Assembly (NCBI GenBank): GCA_043747875.1
Contig: JAYTOI010000045.1
Location: forward strand, 1-64,000
Source: CADEED01 sp043747875
GTDB lineage: Bacteria; Pseudomonadota; Gammaproteobacteria; Steroidobacterales; Steroidobacteraceae
Direction: 5' to 3'
DNA: 64,000 nucleotides
The position numbers and the translations under genes were made by a program. Numbering within the stretch: position 1 is the stretch's first letter; every line of letters begins with the position of its first letter. The notes beneath the pieces were generated by a model. The model was not told the DNA's origin. It saw only the letters and a program-made list of their open reading frames with translations, and did no database searches. This document shows positions 51,118-58,003 of this stretch, in pieces.

Positions 51118-51753
51118 ATGCGACGCGTATTGCCGCTCAAGATCGCGCTGGCGAGTTTGCTCATCGCCGCGTGCGTCACCATCAACGTGTACTTCCCCGC
51201 CGCTGCCGCGGACAAAGCCGCGGCTGAATACGTCAATGACGTCATGAACCGCGGCAGCACGGAAAACAAGGGCACCACGAACCCGCCGCCGCAGTCGAAC
51301 TTCGTCCCGGATCGTCCGCGTGAAGATTCCGAGATGCTCGCGCGCGCGTTCGGCGACGTGTTGAATGCGTTAGTGCCGGCCGCGCAGGCGCAGGGCGCCG
51401 AGGCCGCGATCAACGTGAGCACGCCCGCGTCCCAGCGCATCAAGGCGTCGATGACGACGCGCTTCGCCGACCTCGAGAAGTTCTTCTCGAGCGGCGCGGT
51501 CGGGCTCACCAAGGACGGCCTGGTCGAGGTGCGCGATCTGAACGCCGTGGCGCTGCCCGATCGTGCCACCGTCAAGCGCCTGGTCGCCGAGGAGAACTCG
51601 GACCGTGGCCAGCTCTACACCGAGATCGCGCGCGCCAGCAATCATCCGGAATGGGAGTCGGACATCCGCAAGAGCTTCGCGAAGCAGTGGATGCAGGCGG
51701 CGAAGGCCGGCTGGTACTTCCAGAGCGACGACGGCGCCTGGAAACAGAAGTGA
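51118..51753 (+). CDS. YdbL-like DUF1318 lipoprotein
   Basis: 211 residues from ATG 51118 (AGGAG upstream). The lipobox LLIAAC (Cys19) is followed by VTINVYFPAAAADKAA, a signature of lipidated DUF1318 proteins. After a linker, the YdbL-type domain covers about 110-211: RFADLEKFFSSGAVGLTKDG, VEVRD, LVAEENSDR, and a C-terminal GWYFQSDDGAWKQK. In E. coli YdbL is a soluble periplasmic partner of YdbH, and YnbE is the outer-membrane lipoprotein. Here one lipidated protein may combine both roles. A terminator follows within 75 bp. Confidence 0.85.
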   Translation: MRRVLPLKIALASLLIAACVTINVYFPAAAADKAAAEYVNDVMNRGSTENKGTTNPPPQSNFVPDRPREDSEMLARAFGDVLNALVPAAQAQGAEAAINVSTPASQRIKASMTTRFADLEKFFSSGAVGLTKDGLVEVRDLNAVALPDRATVKRLVAEENSDRGQLYTEIARASNHPEWESDIRKSFAKQWMQAAKAGWYFQSDDGAWKQK

Positions 51754-51777
51754 TCTAGTTAGAGAGATCCTGGATTG

Positions 51778-52680
51778 ATGGACACGGCGGGGCCCGTTCC
51801 AGACGATGGAGCGGGCCCCGCTTTTTTCCGGCGTCGCGGGTTCGTCGTGGCGGTGATCCTGGCGGCGGTGTTCGCGCTGCTCGCGCTCGGCCTGATCTAC
51901 GGCCTGCAGTCGCGCCTCGCCTTTCCGCGCGCGTCCCACTACGCGCTCAAGCCGCAGGTGCGCGCGGCGGTGGGCGGCGAGCAGGTCTGGCTTGATGCCC
52001 GCGGCGATCGCGTCGAGGCGTGGATGCTGCCGGCGAACCGGCCCGGACGCGCGCCGCTGCTGATCCACGCGCATGGCAATGGTGAGGCCATCGACACCTG
52101 GGCCGACAGCGTCGCGCCCCTGCGCGAGGCCGGCATCGCCGTGCTGCTGGTCGAATACCCGGGTTATGGGCGCTCGGAAGGCGAGCCTTCAGAGGCCAGC
52201 ATCACCGACACGTTTCTGGCGGCCTACGACCACGCCGTGCGCGATCCACGCGTCGATGCGACGCGCATCGTCGGCTTTGGGCGATCGATGGGCGGCGGTG
52301 CCGTCGCGCAGCTGGCCGCGCGCCGTCCGCTCGCGGCGCTGGTGCTCGAGTCCACCTTCACGAGTCTCGCCGCCATGGTGCGCGCGCATGGAGTACCCGA
52401 CTGGCTGGTGCTCAACCGTCTCGATACGGCTGCCGTGATCACGAAGTTCTCGAAGCCGATACTGATCATTCACGGCATGGAGGACGGCGCCATCCCCGTG
52501 GCGCACGCGCGCGGGCTGCTCGCCGCGGCGCCGCACGCGCGACTGCAACTGCTCGCGTGCGGGCACAACGATTGCCCTCCACAGTGGGAGCTGGTGCGCA
52601 GTTTCCTCGTTGCAAACGGGGTATGTAATGCACCTGATCCGGAGGTAAGCCATGAAATCGAAGCGCAGCCCGCTCGTTGA
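51778..52680 (+). CDS. membrane-anchored alpha/beta hydrolase
   Basis: 300 residues if started at ATG 51778, but the first 17 codons overlap a strong intrinsic terminator, so GTG 51847 (277 residues) is a serious alternative. One transmembrane helix (VAVILAAVFALLALGLIYG) is followed by a hydrolase domain with HAHGNGEAID, nucleophile elbow GFGRSMGGG, the acid in IIHGMEDGAIP and the catalytic His in ACGHNDCPP. Similar to YfhR/ABHD13-like esterases. The 3' end overlaps the start of the next small lipoprotein gene by 29 bp. Confidence 0.82.
   Translation: MDTAGPVPDDGAGPAFFRRRGFVVAVILAAVFALLALGLIYGLQSRLAFPRASHYALKPQVRAAVGGEQVWLDARGDRVEAWMLPANRPGRAPLLIHAHGNGEAIDTWADSVAPLREAGIAVLLVEYPGYGRSEGEPSEASITDTFLAAYDHAVRDPRVDATRIVGFGRSMGGGAVAQLAARRPLAALVLESTFTSLAAMVRAHGVPDWLVLNRLDTAAVITKFSKPILIIHGMEDGAIPVAHARGLLAAAPHARLQLLACGHNDCPPQWELVRSFLVANGVCNAPDPEVSHEIEAQPAR
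51787..51827 (+). terminator. intrinsic terminator overlapping the annotated hydrolase start
   Basis: GCGGGGCCCGTTCC (51787-51800) pairs with GGAGCGGGCCCCGC (51808-51821) with a single G-T wobble and a 7-base loop, followed by TTTTTT at 51822-51827. It lies 34 bp after the DUF1318 stop and is clearly that operon's terminator. The hydrolase gene therefore either starts downstream or is controlled by read-through. Confidence 0.9.
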
Positions 52681-52894
52681 CAGTCGCCTGGCTCTGGCCG
52701 CCGTGGCGGTCGCGTTCGTGCTCACGGGCTGCGGGCTCACCGAGACCACCGCCGTCACCGTCGCGCAGGCCGAGAGCGCCGCGCAGCAGGTGAAAGAAGG
52801 CAAGAAGCTCGAAGAGAAGGTGCAAAAGGACATCGAGGCCGCGCAGGCCGCGGCAGCCCAGCAACGCGCGAATGCCGAAGCGCAGATCGAGTAG
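52652..52894 (+). CDS. small lipoprotein with coiled-coil tail
   Basis: 80 residues with an excellent GGAGGTAAG site. The leader (LALAAVAVAFVLTGC) ends in a good lipobox. The mature 50 residues are one long amphipathic helix rich in Ala, Glu, Lys and Gln (AESAAQQVKEGKKLEEKVQK), reminiscent of Lpp-like or periplasmic coiled-coil lipoproteins. It overlaps the 3' end of the hydrolase gene and is probably co-transcribed. Confidence 0.75.
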   Translation: MKSKRSPLVDSRLALAAVAVAFVLTGCGLTETTAVTVAQAESAAQQVKEGKKLEEKVQKDIEAAQAAAAQQRANAEAQIE

Positions 52895-54274
52895 CTAGTC
52901 CGCGATGCGCGGTGCGACCAGGTCGCGTCCTGGCTGGTGCAACACGAGCCGCACTACCTTGCCCGCGCCGTCTTTCACGAAGCTCAGGCGTACCGGCGAC
53001 ACACGCGAGAAGAATGTGGTCGCCGAGTCGGGAATCGCCACATCCGCGCTCTGCCCAGTGGCCTGCACGATGAGCCGATCGCCGTCGCGCGAAACGACGA
53101 TATGGATCTCGGGCGCGAGCCGGTATCGGCCGGCGTAGGCATCGTAGATGGATGGATCGACTGCCAGCGCGTGCCGCACGGTGGGAAGCGAATATTTCTC
53201 ACCGAACACGATGGCCGCAAGGTCGCGGCTGACGTCCGCGAGCGGCACTGGCATGAGATTCGCGAGCACGACAATGGCCACCTGCTCGTCGGGGTAACGC
53301 AGGAAATCGCTCGAGAATCCCGTGGTGCCGCCGGCGTGAAACACCAGCCGCCGGTTGAGCGGCGCGGCCGGTGGCTCGAGCTGCCAGCCGAGTCCGTATT
53401 TCCTCAGCGCTGGCGACCACATCGCCGCGAGCACCTCGCGCGGCAGCAGCGAGCCGGCCGCCAATGCGCGGTCCCAGCGCAGCAGATCGTCCACGGTGGA
53501 GTACATGGCGCCGGCGGCGTCGAGCCATGCGGGATCGACCGGATCCGCGGGCGCATTGCTCGCGCCGTCGGGCCGATAGCCGCGCGCCAGCGGCACGGAC
53601 GCGGGCGTCGGCTCGAGACCACTGTCGCGCATGCCGAGCGGAGCGAGGATGCGCTCTTCGAGCAGCCGCCGGTACCGCTTCCCGCCCGCCCGCTCGAGCA
53701 CCGCGGCGAGCACTAGATAGCTGGAGTTGCTGTAGCTGTACCGGGCGCCGGGCGCGAACTGCAGCGGTCGGTCGCGAAACCCCGCGATGATCTGGTCGCG
53801 CGTACGTGACAGGCGCCGTTTCTGTTCGAAATCGGCGTCCTTCGCATAGTCAGGAATGCCCGCCGTGTGCATGAGCAGGTGGCGCAGCGTGATTGCATTC
53901 CAGTGTGCGGGGCACGGCGCGAGGTGTCGGCACACCGGATCGTCGATCGAGAGCAGGCGGCTGTGCTGCAGCTGCAGGACCAGCGTGGCAGTGAAGGTCT
54001 TCGTGATGGACGCGATCGGAAAACGCGTGGCGCGGCCATTGCGCAGCTGCCGCTGCTCGTCTGCGAAACCATACCCTTTGACGAACAAAACCTTGCCACT
54101 GCGCGCCACGAGAACGGTACCGCTGAAGGATCCCGCATCCGCGTGTGCCTGCAGGTAAGTATCGGCGTCGCGGGCAATCTGCGCGTCGGTTGGTGTCGCG
54201 GCAGCGGGTGTGCGCAGCAGTACAGTGCCGGCGAGCGCGAGCCACAGGCAGCGGATGGCGGCGTGTCTGTTCAT
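52895..54274 (-). CDS. class C beta-lactamase-like serine hydrolase
   Basis: 459 residues with a signal peptide (CLWLALAGTVLLRTPAAA). Catalytic features: Ser89-Ile-Thr-Lys92, Tyr181-Ser-Asn183 and HAGG in place of KTG. The C-terminal domain of about 100 residues (about 360-459) looks like the DUF3471-type lipocalin-like domain of penicillin-binding esterases. More likely an esterase or D-aminopeptidase than a true beta-lactamase. Its ATG overlaps the stop of the preceding membrane-protein gene (ATGA), placing it in the ECF sigma operon. Confidence 0.88.
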   Translation of the reverse strand: MNRHAAIRCLWLALAGTVLLRTPAAATPTDAQIARDADTYLQAHADAGSFSGTVLVARSGKVLFVKGYGFADEQRQLRNGRATRFPIASITKTFTATLVLQLQHSRLLSIDDPVCRHLAPCPAHWNAITLRHLLMHTAGIPDYAKDADFEQKRRLSRTRDQIIAGFRDRPLQFAPGARYSYSNSSYLVLAAVLERAGGKRYRRLLEERILAPLGMRDSGLEPTPASVPLARGYRPDGASNAPADPVDPAWLDAAGAMYSTVDDLLRWDRALAAGSLLPREVLAAMWSPALRKYGLGWQLEPPAAPLNRRLVFHAGGTTGFSSDFLRYPDEQVAIVVLANLMPVPLADVSRDLAAIVFGEKYSLPTVRHALAVDPSIYDAYAGRYRLAPEIHIVVSRDGDRLIVQATGQSADVAIPDSATTFFSRVSPVRLSFVKDGAGKVVRLVLHQPGRDLVAPRIAD

Positions 54275-54831
54275 GGGTTCCGTCCCTCATTGTTGAGCGA
54301 GCGTCGCACCGACTCGAATCGGCGCATCCGCCTTCTCGTATAGACGTGATAAACGACGGTCACGACGGCGGAGAATCCGAGCCATGTGAGTCGCGCGATG
54401 GACTGCTCGTCGCCCGTGAGCGGCGGCAACGCCCCGCCTAACGTCGCGACCAGCAAGACCGCGATGACGGCATAGGTGCCATACACGAGGCGCAAAGTGG
54501 TGCGTGCCCGCACCAGCGTGAATTCGATCATCGCAAGCAGCGACTGCATTCCACCGCCGCGCCCGCGCCGCGCCCACACACTGGCCGCGATGCAGAAGCC
54601 CATGATCGACGCGAGCGTGACCGCCGGCGCGAGCTGGTGCATCCACAGGTGTCGCGCGACCAGCAACCCGAGATACAGGAACGACACGATCTCCACCGCG
54701 AGCCATAGCCGTGACCCCAGGATCCGCCAGCGCAACGACCTGCGCATGCGCGCCGATACCAACGACTCCGCCGCGGCGTTCGCCTGCCAGTCTGATTTCA
54801 GCGCCAGCCAATCTTTGGACTCATCGCTCAT
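54271..54831 (-). CDS. membrane protein in ECF operon, possible anti-sigma factor
   Basis: 186 residues from ATG 54831. The N-terminus is hydrophilic (DESKDWLALKSDWQANAAAE), then about four membrane helices (LWLAVEIVSFLYLGLLVA, VTLASIMGFCIAASVW, YAVIAVLLVATLGG, LTWLGFSAVVTVVYHVY). It begins inside the end of the sigma gene (11-bp overlap) and ends overlapping the hydrolase start, so the three are tightly coupled. The position is that of an anti-sigma factor, and a short cytoplasmic N-terminal segment before the helices would fit, but no zinc motif is present. Confidence 0.75.
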   Translation of the reverse strand: MSDESKDWLALKSDWQANAAAESLVSARMRRSLRWRILGSRLWLAVEIVSFLYLGLLVARHLWMHQLAPAVTLASIMGFCIAASVWARRGRGGGMQSLLAMIEFTLVRARTTLRLVYGTYAVIAVLLVATLGGALPPLTGDEQSIARLTWLGFSAVVTVVYHVYTRRRMRRFESVRRSLNNEGRNP

Positions 54832-55324
54832 GATTGCCTCCCAGGAGCTTGCGCAACAGGGCGCGTGCGCGACTCGACCGCACGGCCACGAGATCGGGCG
54901 TGATGCCAATCGCCGCCGCAATCTCCGCATGCGTGAAGTCCTCGAGTGTCAGCACCGCCGGCTCGCGATACGTGAACGGCAGCAGGCGCACCGCGGCCTG
55001 TAGACGATTGCGCTCGTCCGCCGCGATGGCCTGCACTTCGGGCTGCGCCTGGCCGTCGAGCAGGTCGGCCGGAACCGGCTCGTGCGCCGGTAGTTTGCTG
55101 TGCCGCGCCACGTGCGAGATGGCACGGAATTGCGCGATCCGCGCAACGAAGGTCTTGAGGGAGCTGTCGGCGCGGTACTCGGGCAGAGCGCGCCAGATCG
55201 CAAACAACACGTCCTGCACGAGCTCGCGGGCCAGCTCGCGATCATTTTCGTAACTTGCGCAGATGCGGCCGATCATGGCCTCGTGATCGCTTACCAGCCG
55301 TTCGAACTCGCTGCGGTGACTCAT
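54821..55324 (-). CDS. ECF RNA polymerase sigma factor
   Basis: 167 residues. Region 2 reads ELARELVQDVLFAIWRALPEYR and TFVARIAQFRAISHVARH; region 4 reads LPFTYREPAVLTLEDFTHAEIAAAIGITPDLVAVRSSRAR with its helix-turn-helix. Regions 2 and 4 are joined by a short Pro-rich linker. It heads a three-gene coupled operon with a membrane protein and a secreted serine hydrolase. Confidence 0.9.
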   Translation of the reverse strand: MSHRSEFERLVSDHEAMIGRICASYENDRELARELVQDVLFAIWRALPEYRADSSLKTFVARIAQFRAISHVARHSKLPAHEPVPADLLDGQAQPEVQAIAADERNRLQAAVRLLPFTYREPAVLTLEDFTHAEIAAAIGITPDLVAVRSSRARALLRKLLGGNHER

Positions 55325-55382
55325 TGCTGGAATAGTCCCCGCCGCGGGGAATTCCTTGCAAGGGGTCCGCCCGGGAGTGGGT

Positions 55383-56204
55383 CTACTCGCGCATCCCGGT
55401 GCCGCGGTTCATGAAGAACAGAGCCACGCCGAACAACACCGCCGCCGAGAGGATCATGATCGCGAACGCCGCGTACACGTTGACGTCGCTCGTACCGAGG
55501 AAGCCGTAGCGGAACGCATTCACCATGTGCAGGATCGGGTTGGCGTACGACACGTGCCGCGCCCATTCCGGCAGCAGCGAGATCGAGTAGAACACGCCGC
55601 CGAAATACGTCAGCGGCGTCAGCACGAAAGTCGGAATCCAGTTCACCTGGTCGAAGTTCTTCGCGAATTGCGCGTTGATGAAACCGCACAGCGAGAACAC
55701 GGTCGACGTGAGGATGATCGCCGCGAAGATGACGAAAGCGTGGTACACGGGCAGCCGGGTGAAGATCAGCGAGACGATGGTCACCACCGCACCCACGAAG
55801 ATGCCGCGCACCAGTCCGCCGCCGACGTATCCCGCGACGATGACCCAGTTGGGCAGCGGCGCGACCAGCAGTTCCTCGACGTGCTTGCCGAACTTCGCGC
55901 CGAAGAACGACGACACCACGTTGCCGTAGGAATTGGTGATGACGGCCATCATGATGAGGCCGGGCGCGATGTACTGCATGTACGGCACGCCGTCCATGAG
56001 TCCGACGCGCTGGCCGATCAAACTACCGAAGATCACGAAGTACAGCGCCGACGTGACTGCCGACGGGAAGATGGTCTGCGCCCAGATGCGGATGATGCGA
56101 CCGTACTCGCGGATGATGATGGTCTTGAACCCGATCCAGCGCGCGTGGCCCAGTGCCTTCGGCGAATCGGGGGCCGGCACGGCATCGCCGGCGTCGGTGC
56201 TCAT
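55383..56204 (-). CDS. ABC-2 type transporter permease
   Basis: 273 residues with about six membrane helices and the ABC-2 signature region (LLVAPLPNWVIVAGYVGGG; FNSISLLP-like segment here FYSISLLPEWARHVSYANPILHM). Closely like YadH, partner of the ATPase YadG. Together they form an exporter of unknown substrate. Overlaps the ATPase gene by 4 bp (ATGA). Confidence 0.92.
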   Translation of the reverse strand: MSTDAGDAVPAPDSPKALGHARWIGFKTIIIREYGRIIRIWAQTIFPSAVTSALYFVIFGSLIGQRVGLMDGVPYMQYIAPGLIMMAVITNSYGNVVSSFFGAKFGKHVEELLVAPLPNWVIVAGYVGGGLVRGIFVGAVVTIVSLIFTRLPVYHAFVIFAAIILTSTVFSLCGFINAQFAKNFDQVNWIPTFVLTPLTYFGGVFYSISLLPEWARHVSYANPILHMVNAFRYGFLGTSDVNVYAAFAIMILSAAVLFGVALFFMNRGTGMRE

Positions 56205-57154
56205 GGGCGCACCCCGGCGCCATGTTTGTTCTCGCCCTTTTCCACGGGTCGCTCGACCAGCTTCATGAACAGCTCCTCGAGCCGGTTCACCTTGTTACGC
56301 ATCGACAGCACACCGATGCCCAGGTCCGACAGCTTGGCGAACACCTCGTTGAGGCTCTGCTCCTTCGACACTTCAACCTCGAGCGTGTGCTCATCGACGA
56401 GCTCGAACTGGTAGCCCGGCACCTGCGGCACCGTGGTGGGCGCCTCGCGTAGATTCAGCACGAAGGTCTGCGCTTGCAGTGTGCGCAGCAGGCTCGACAT
56501 CCGGTCGCGTTCCGCGATCAAACCACGGTTGATGATGGCGATGTTGCGGCACAGCGTTTCCGCCTCTTCGAGATAGTGGGTGGTCAGGATGATCGTCGTG
56601 CCGCGCGCGTTGATCCCCTTGAGGAACTCCCACATCGAGCGACGGATCTCGATGTCGACGCCCGCGGTGGGCTCATCGAGGATCAGCAGGCGCGGCTCGT
56701 GCACCAGCGCGCGCGCGATCATGAGCCGGCGTTTCATGCCGCCCGAGAGTCCGCGCGAAATCTTGTTGCGCTTGTCGTCGAGCTGCAGCAGCGAGAGATA
56801 TTTGTCGGCGCGCTCGCGCGCTAGCGCGCGGTCGATGCCGTAGAAGCCCGCCTGGTTCACCAGGATGGTCTCCGGCGTCTCGAACTGATTGAAGTTGATT
56901 TCCTGCGGCACGATGCCGATGCAGGCCTTAGCCGCCTCGAGCTCGCGATCGAGATCATGGTCGAACACGCTCACCGTGCCCGCGCTCTTGGTCACGAGGG
57001 AAGTCAGGATGCCGATGAGCGTGGTTTTGCCCGCGCCGTTCGGCCCTAACAAAGCGAAGAAGTCGCCCCGCTCGACGTCGAGATCGACGCCCTTCAGGGC
57101 CTCGACACCGTTCTTGTAGGTCTTCGTCAGCCCACGAATCGACAATGCGTACAT
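56201..57154 (-). CDS. ABC transporter ATP-binding protein (YadG/NodI type)
   Basis: 317 residues. Walker A GPNGAGKTT at 37-45, the Q-loop (QEINFNQF), signature LSGGMKRRL near 137, Walker B LLILDEPTAGVD and the H-loop (LTTHYLEEAE). The C-terminal extension of about 80 residues is typical of ATPases that pair with ABC-2 permeases. First gene of the two-gene exporter unit. Confidence 0.93.
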   Translation of the reverse strand: MYALSIRGLTKTYKNGVEALKGVDLDVERGDFFALLGPNGAGKTTLIGILTSLVTKSAGTVSVFDHDLDRELEAAKACIGIVPQEINFNQFETPETILVNQAGFYGIDRALARERADKYLSLLQLDDKRNKISRGLSGGMKRRLMIARALVHEPRLLILDEPTAGVDIEIRRSMWEFLKGINARGTTIILTTHYLEEAETLCRNIAIINRGLIAERDRMSSLLRTLQAQTFVLNLREAPTTVPQVPGYQFELVDEHTLEVEVSKEQSLNEVFAKLSDLGIGVLSMRNKVNRLEELFMKLVERPVEKGENKHGAGVRP

Positions 57155-57229
57155 GTTGCCGGCGAGCTTGAGGCTTCCCGCGCGGAAATCAATCTTTCCT
57201 AGGAGAGAGAGCCCGGTCGGGGACTGCGC

Positions 57230-57910
57230 TTACTTCGGCACGGCCTCGTCGAGAACCGCACGGAACGCGCCGTCGAAGAAGGGCGCCGCCGGATTGTCCT
57301 TGCAGCGTTCGACGGAGTCGCGCAGCGCCTTCGCAGAGGCTTTCCATACCTTGGCGTCGACGTACTCGCCGGCCTCGGTGCGCAACGCGGTGTACATCGA
57401 GACGGCGATGCGCGGCATGAATTCAGTGGCGGCCGCGTCATCCGCCTCTTCGCGCAGCAGCTCCCACTCCCACACGAAATCGGCGCAACGCATCTTTCGG
57501 ATACGCGCCTTTTCCTTGTCGGTGAGTTGCGGATCGGGCTTGGCCGCCACAGCCTTGGGCGCGGCACCGGTGGACGGGCGCAGCTCCACCTTCATCTCCA
57601 CGCTCGCCTCGATGGGACGGCCGGATGCGTCGATGGCCGGGCGGAAGCGCGTGCTCTGGAGCACCTTGACGAGCTGCGGCTCGAAGCCCGACTCGGTGGT
57701 GTTCGCGGTGATCTGGATGTCGCTCGCGCGACCCTCGGCGTCGACGCGCACAGTCGCGACGACGAAGCCGGTGAGCTTGCGCGCGCCGACATTTACCTTG
57801 GCCGTGCTTGCGGCGGCAATAACCTGGGGATCGGCGGGGCCGGTCTGCGCGAATACCGCCGCAGGAATGAGGGTGAGGGCGAAAAGCGCTGCGCGCGCGG
57901 TCAAGATCAT
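57230..57910 (-). CDS. secreted protein with TonB C-terminal-like domain
   Basis: 226 residues with a signal peptide (ARAALFALTLIPAAVFA). Residues about 45-112 match the TonB C-terminal fold (TGFVVATVRVDAEGRASDIQIT, FRPAIDASGRPIEASVEMKV), but no N-terminal membrane anchor or Pro-rich spacer is present. The rest is helical with two cysteines (RKMRCADFVWEW, VERCKDN). Probably a periplasmic protein using the TonB-type fold rather than an energy transducer. Confidence 0.75.
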   Translation of the reverse strand: MILTARAALFALTLIPAAVFAQTGPADPQVIAAASTAKVNVGARKLTGFVVATVRVDAEGRASDIQITANTTESGFEPQLVKVLQSTRFRPAIDASGRPIEASVEMKVELRPSTGAAPKAVAAKPDPQLTDKEKARIRKMRCADFVWEWELLREEADDAAATEFMPRIAVSMYTALRTEAGEYVDAKVWKASAKALRDSVERCKDNPAAPFFDGAFRAVLDEAVPK

Positions 57911-57957
57911 TGTCTGGCTGGCTCCGTCAATGCTGAGCGGCCACCAACCCGACGCGA

Positions 57958-57989
57958 CGCCGGTATCCGCCCGAGGGCGGATGCCGGCG
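57958..57989. repeat. GC-rich hairpin between S8 peptidase and TonB-like genes
   Basis: Arms 57958-57972 and 57975-57989 are complementary over 15 bp with one G-T pair and a 2-base spacer (CGCCGGTATCCGCCC against its complement). It lies 14 bp after the S8 stop. No T-tract, so it may be a transcript-stabilising or factor-dependent termination structure. Confidence 0.6.
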
Positions 57990-58003
57990 ACCGCCGAAGC
58001 TTG

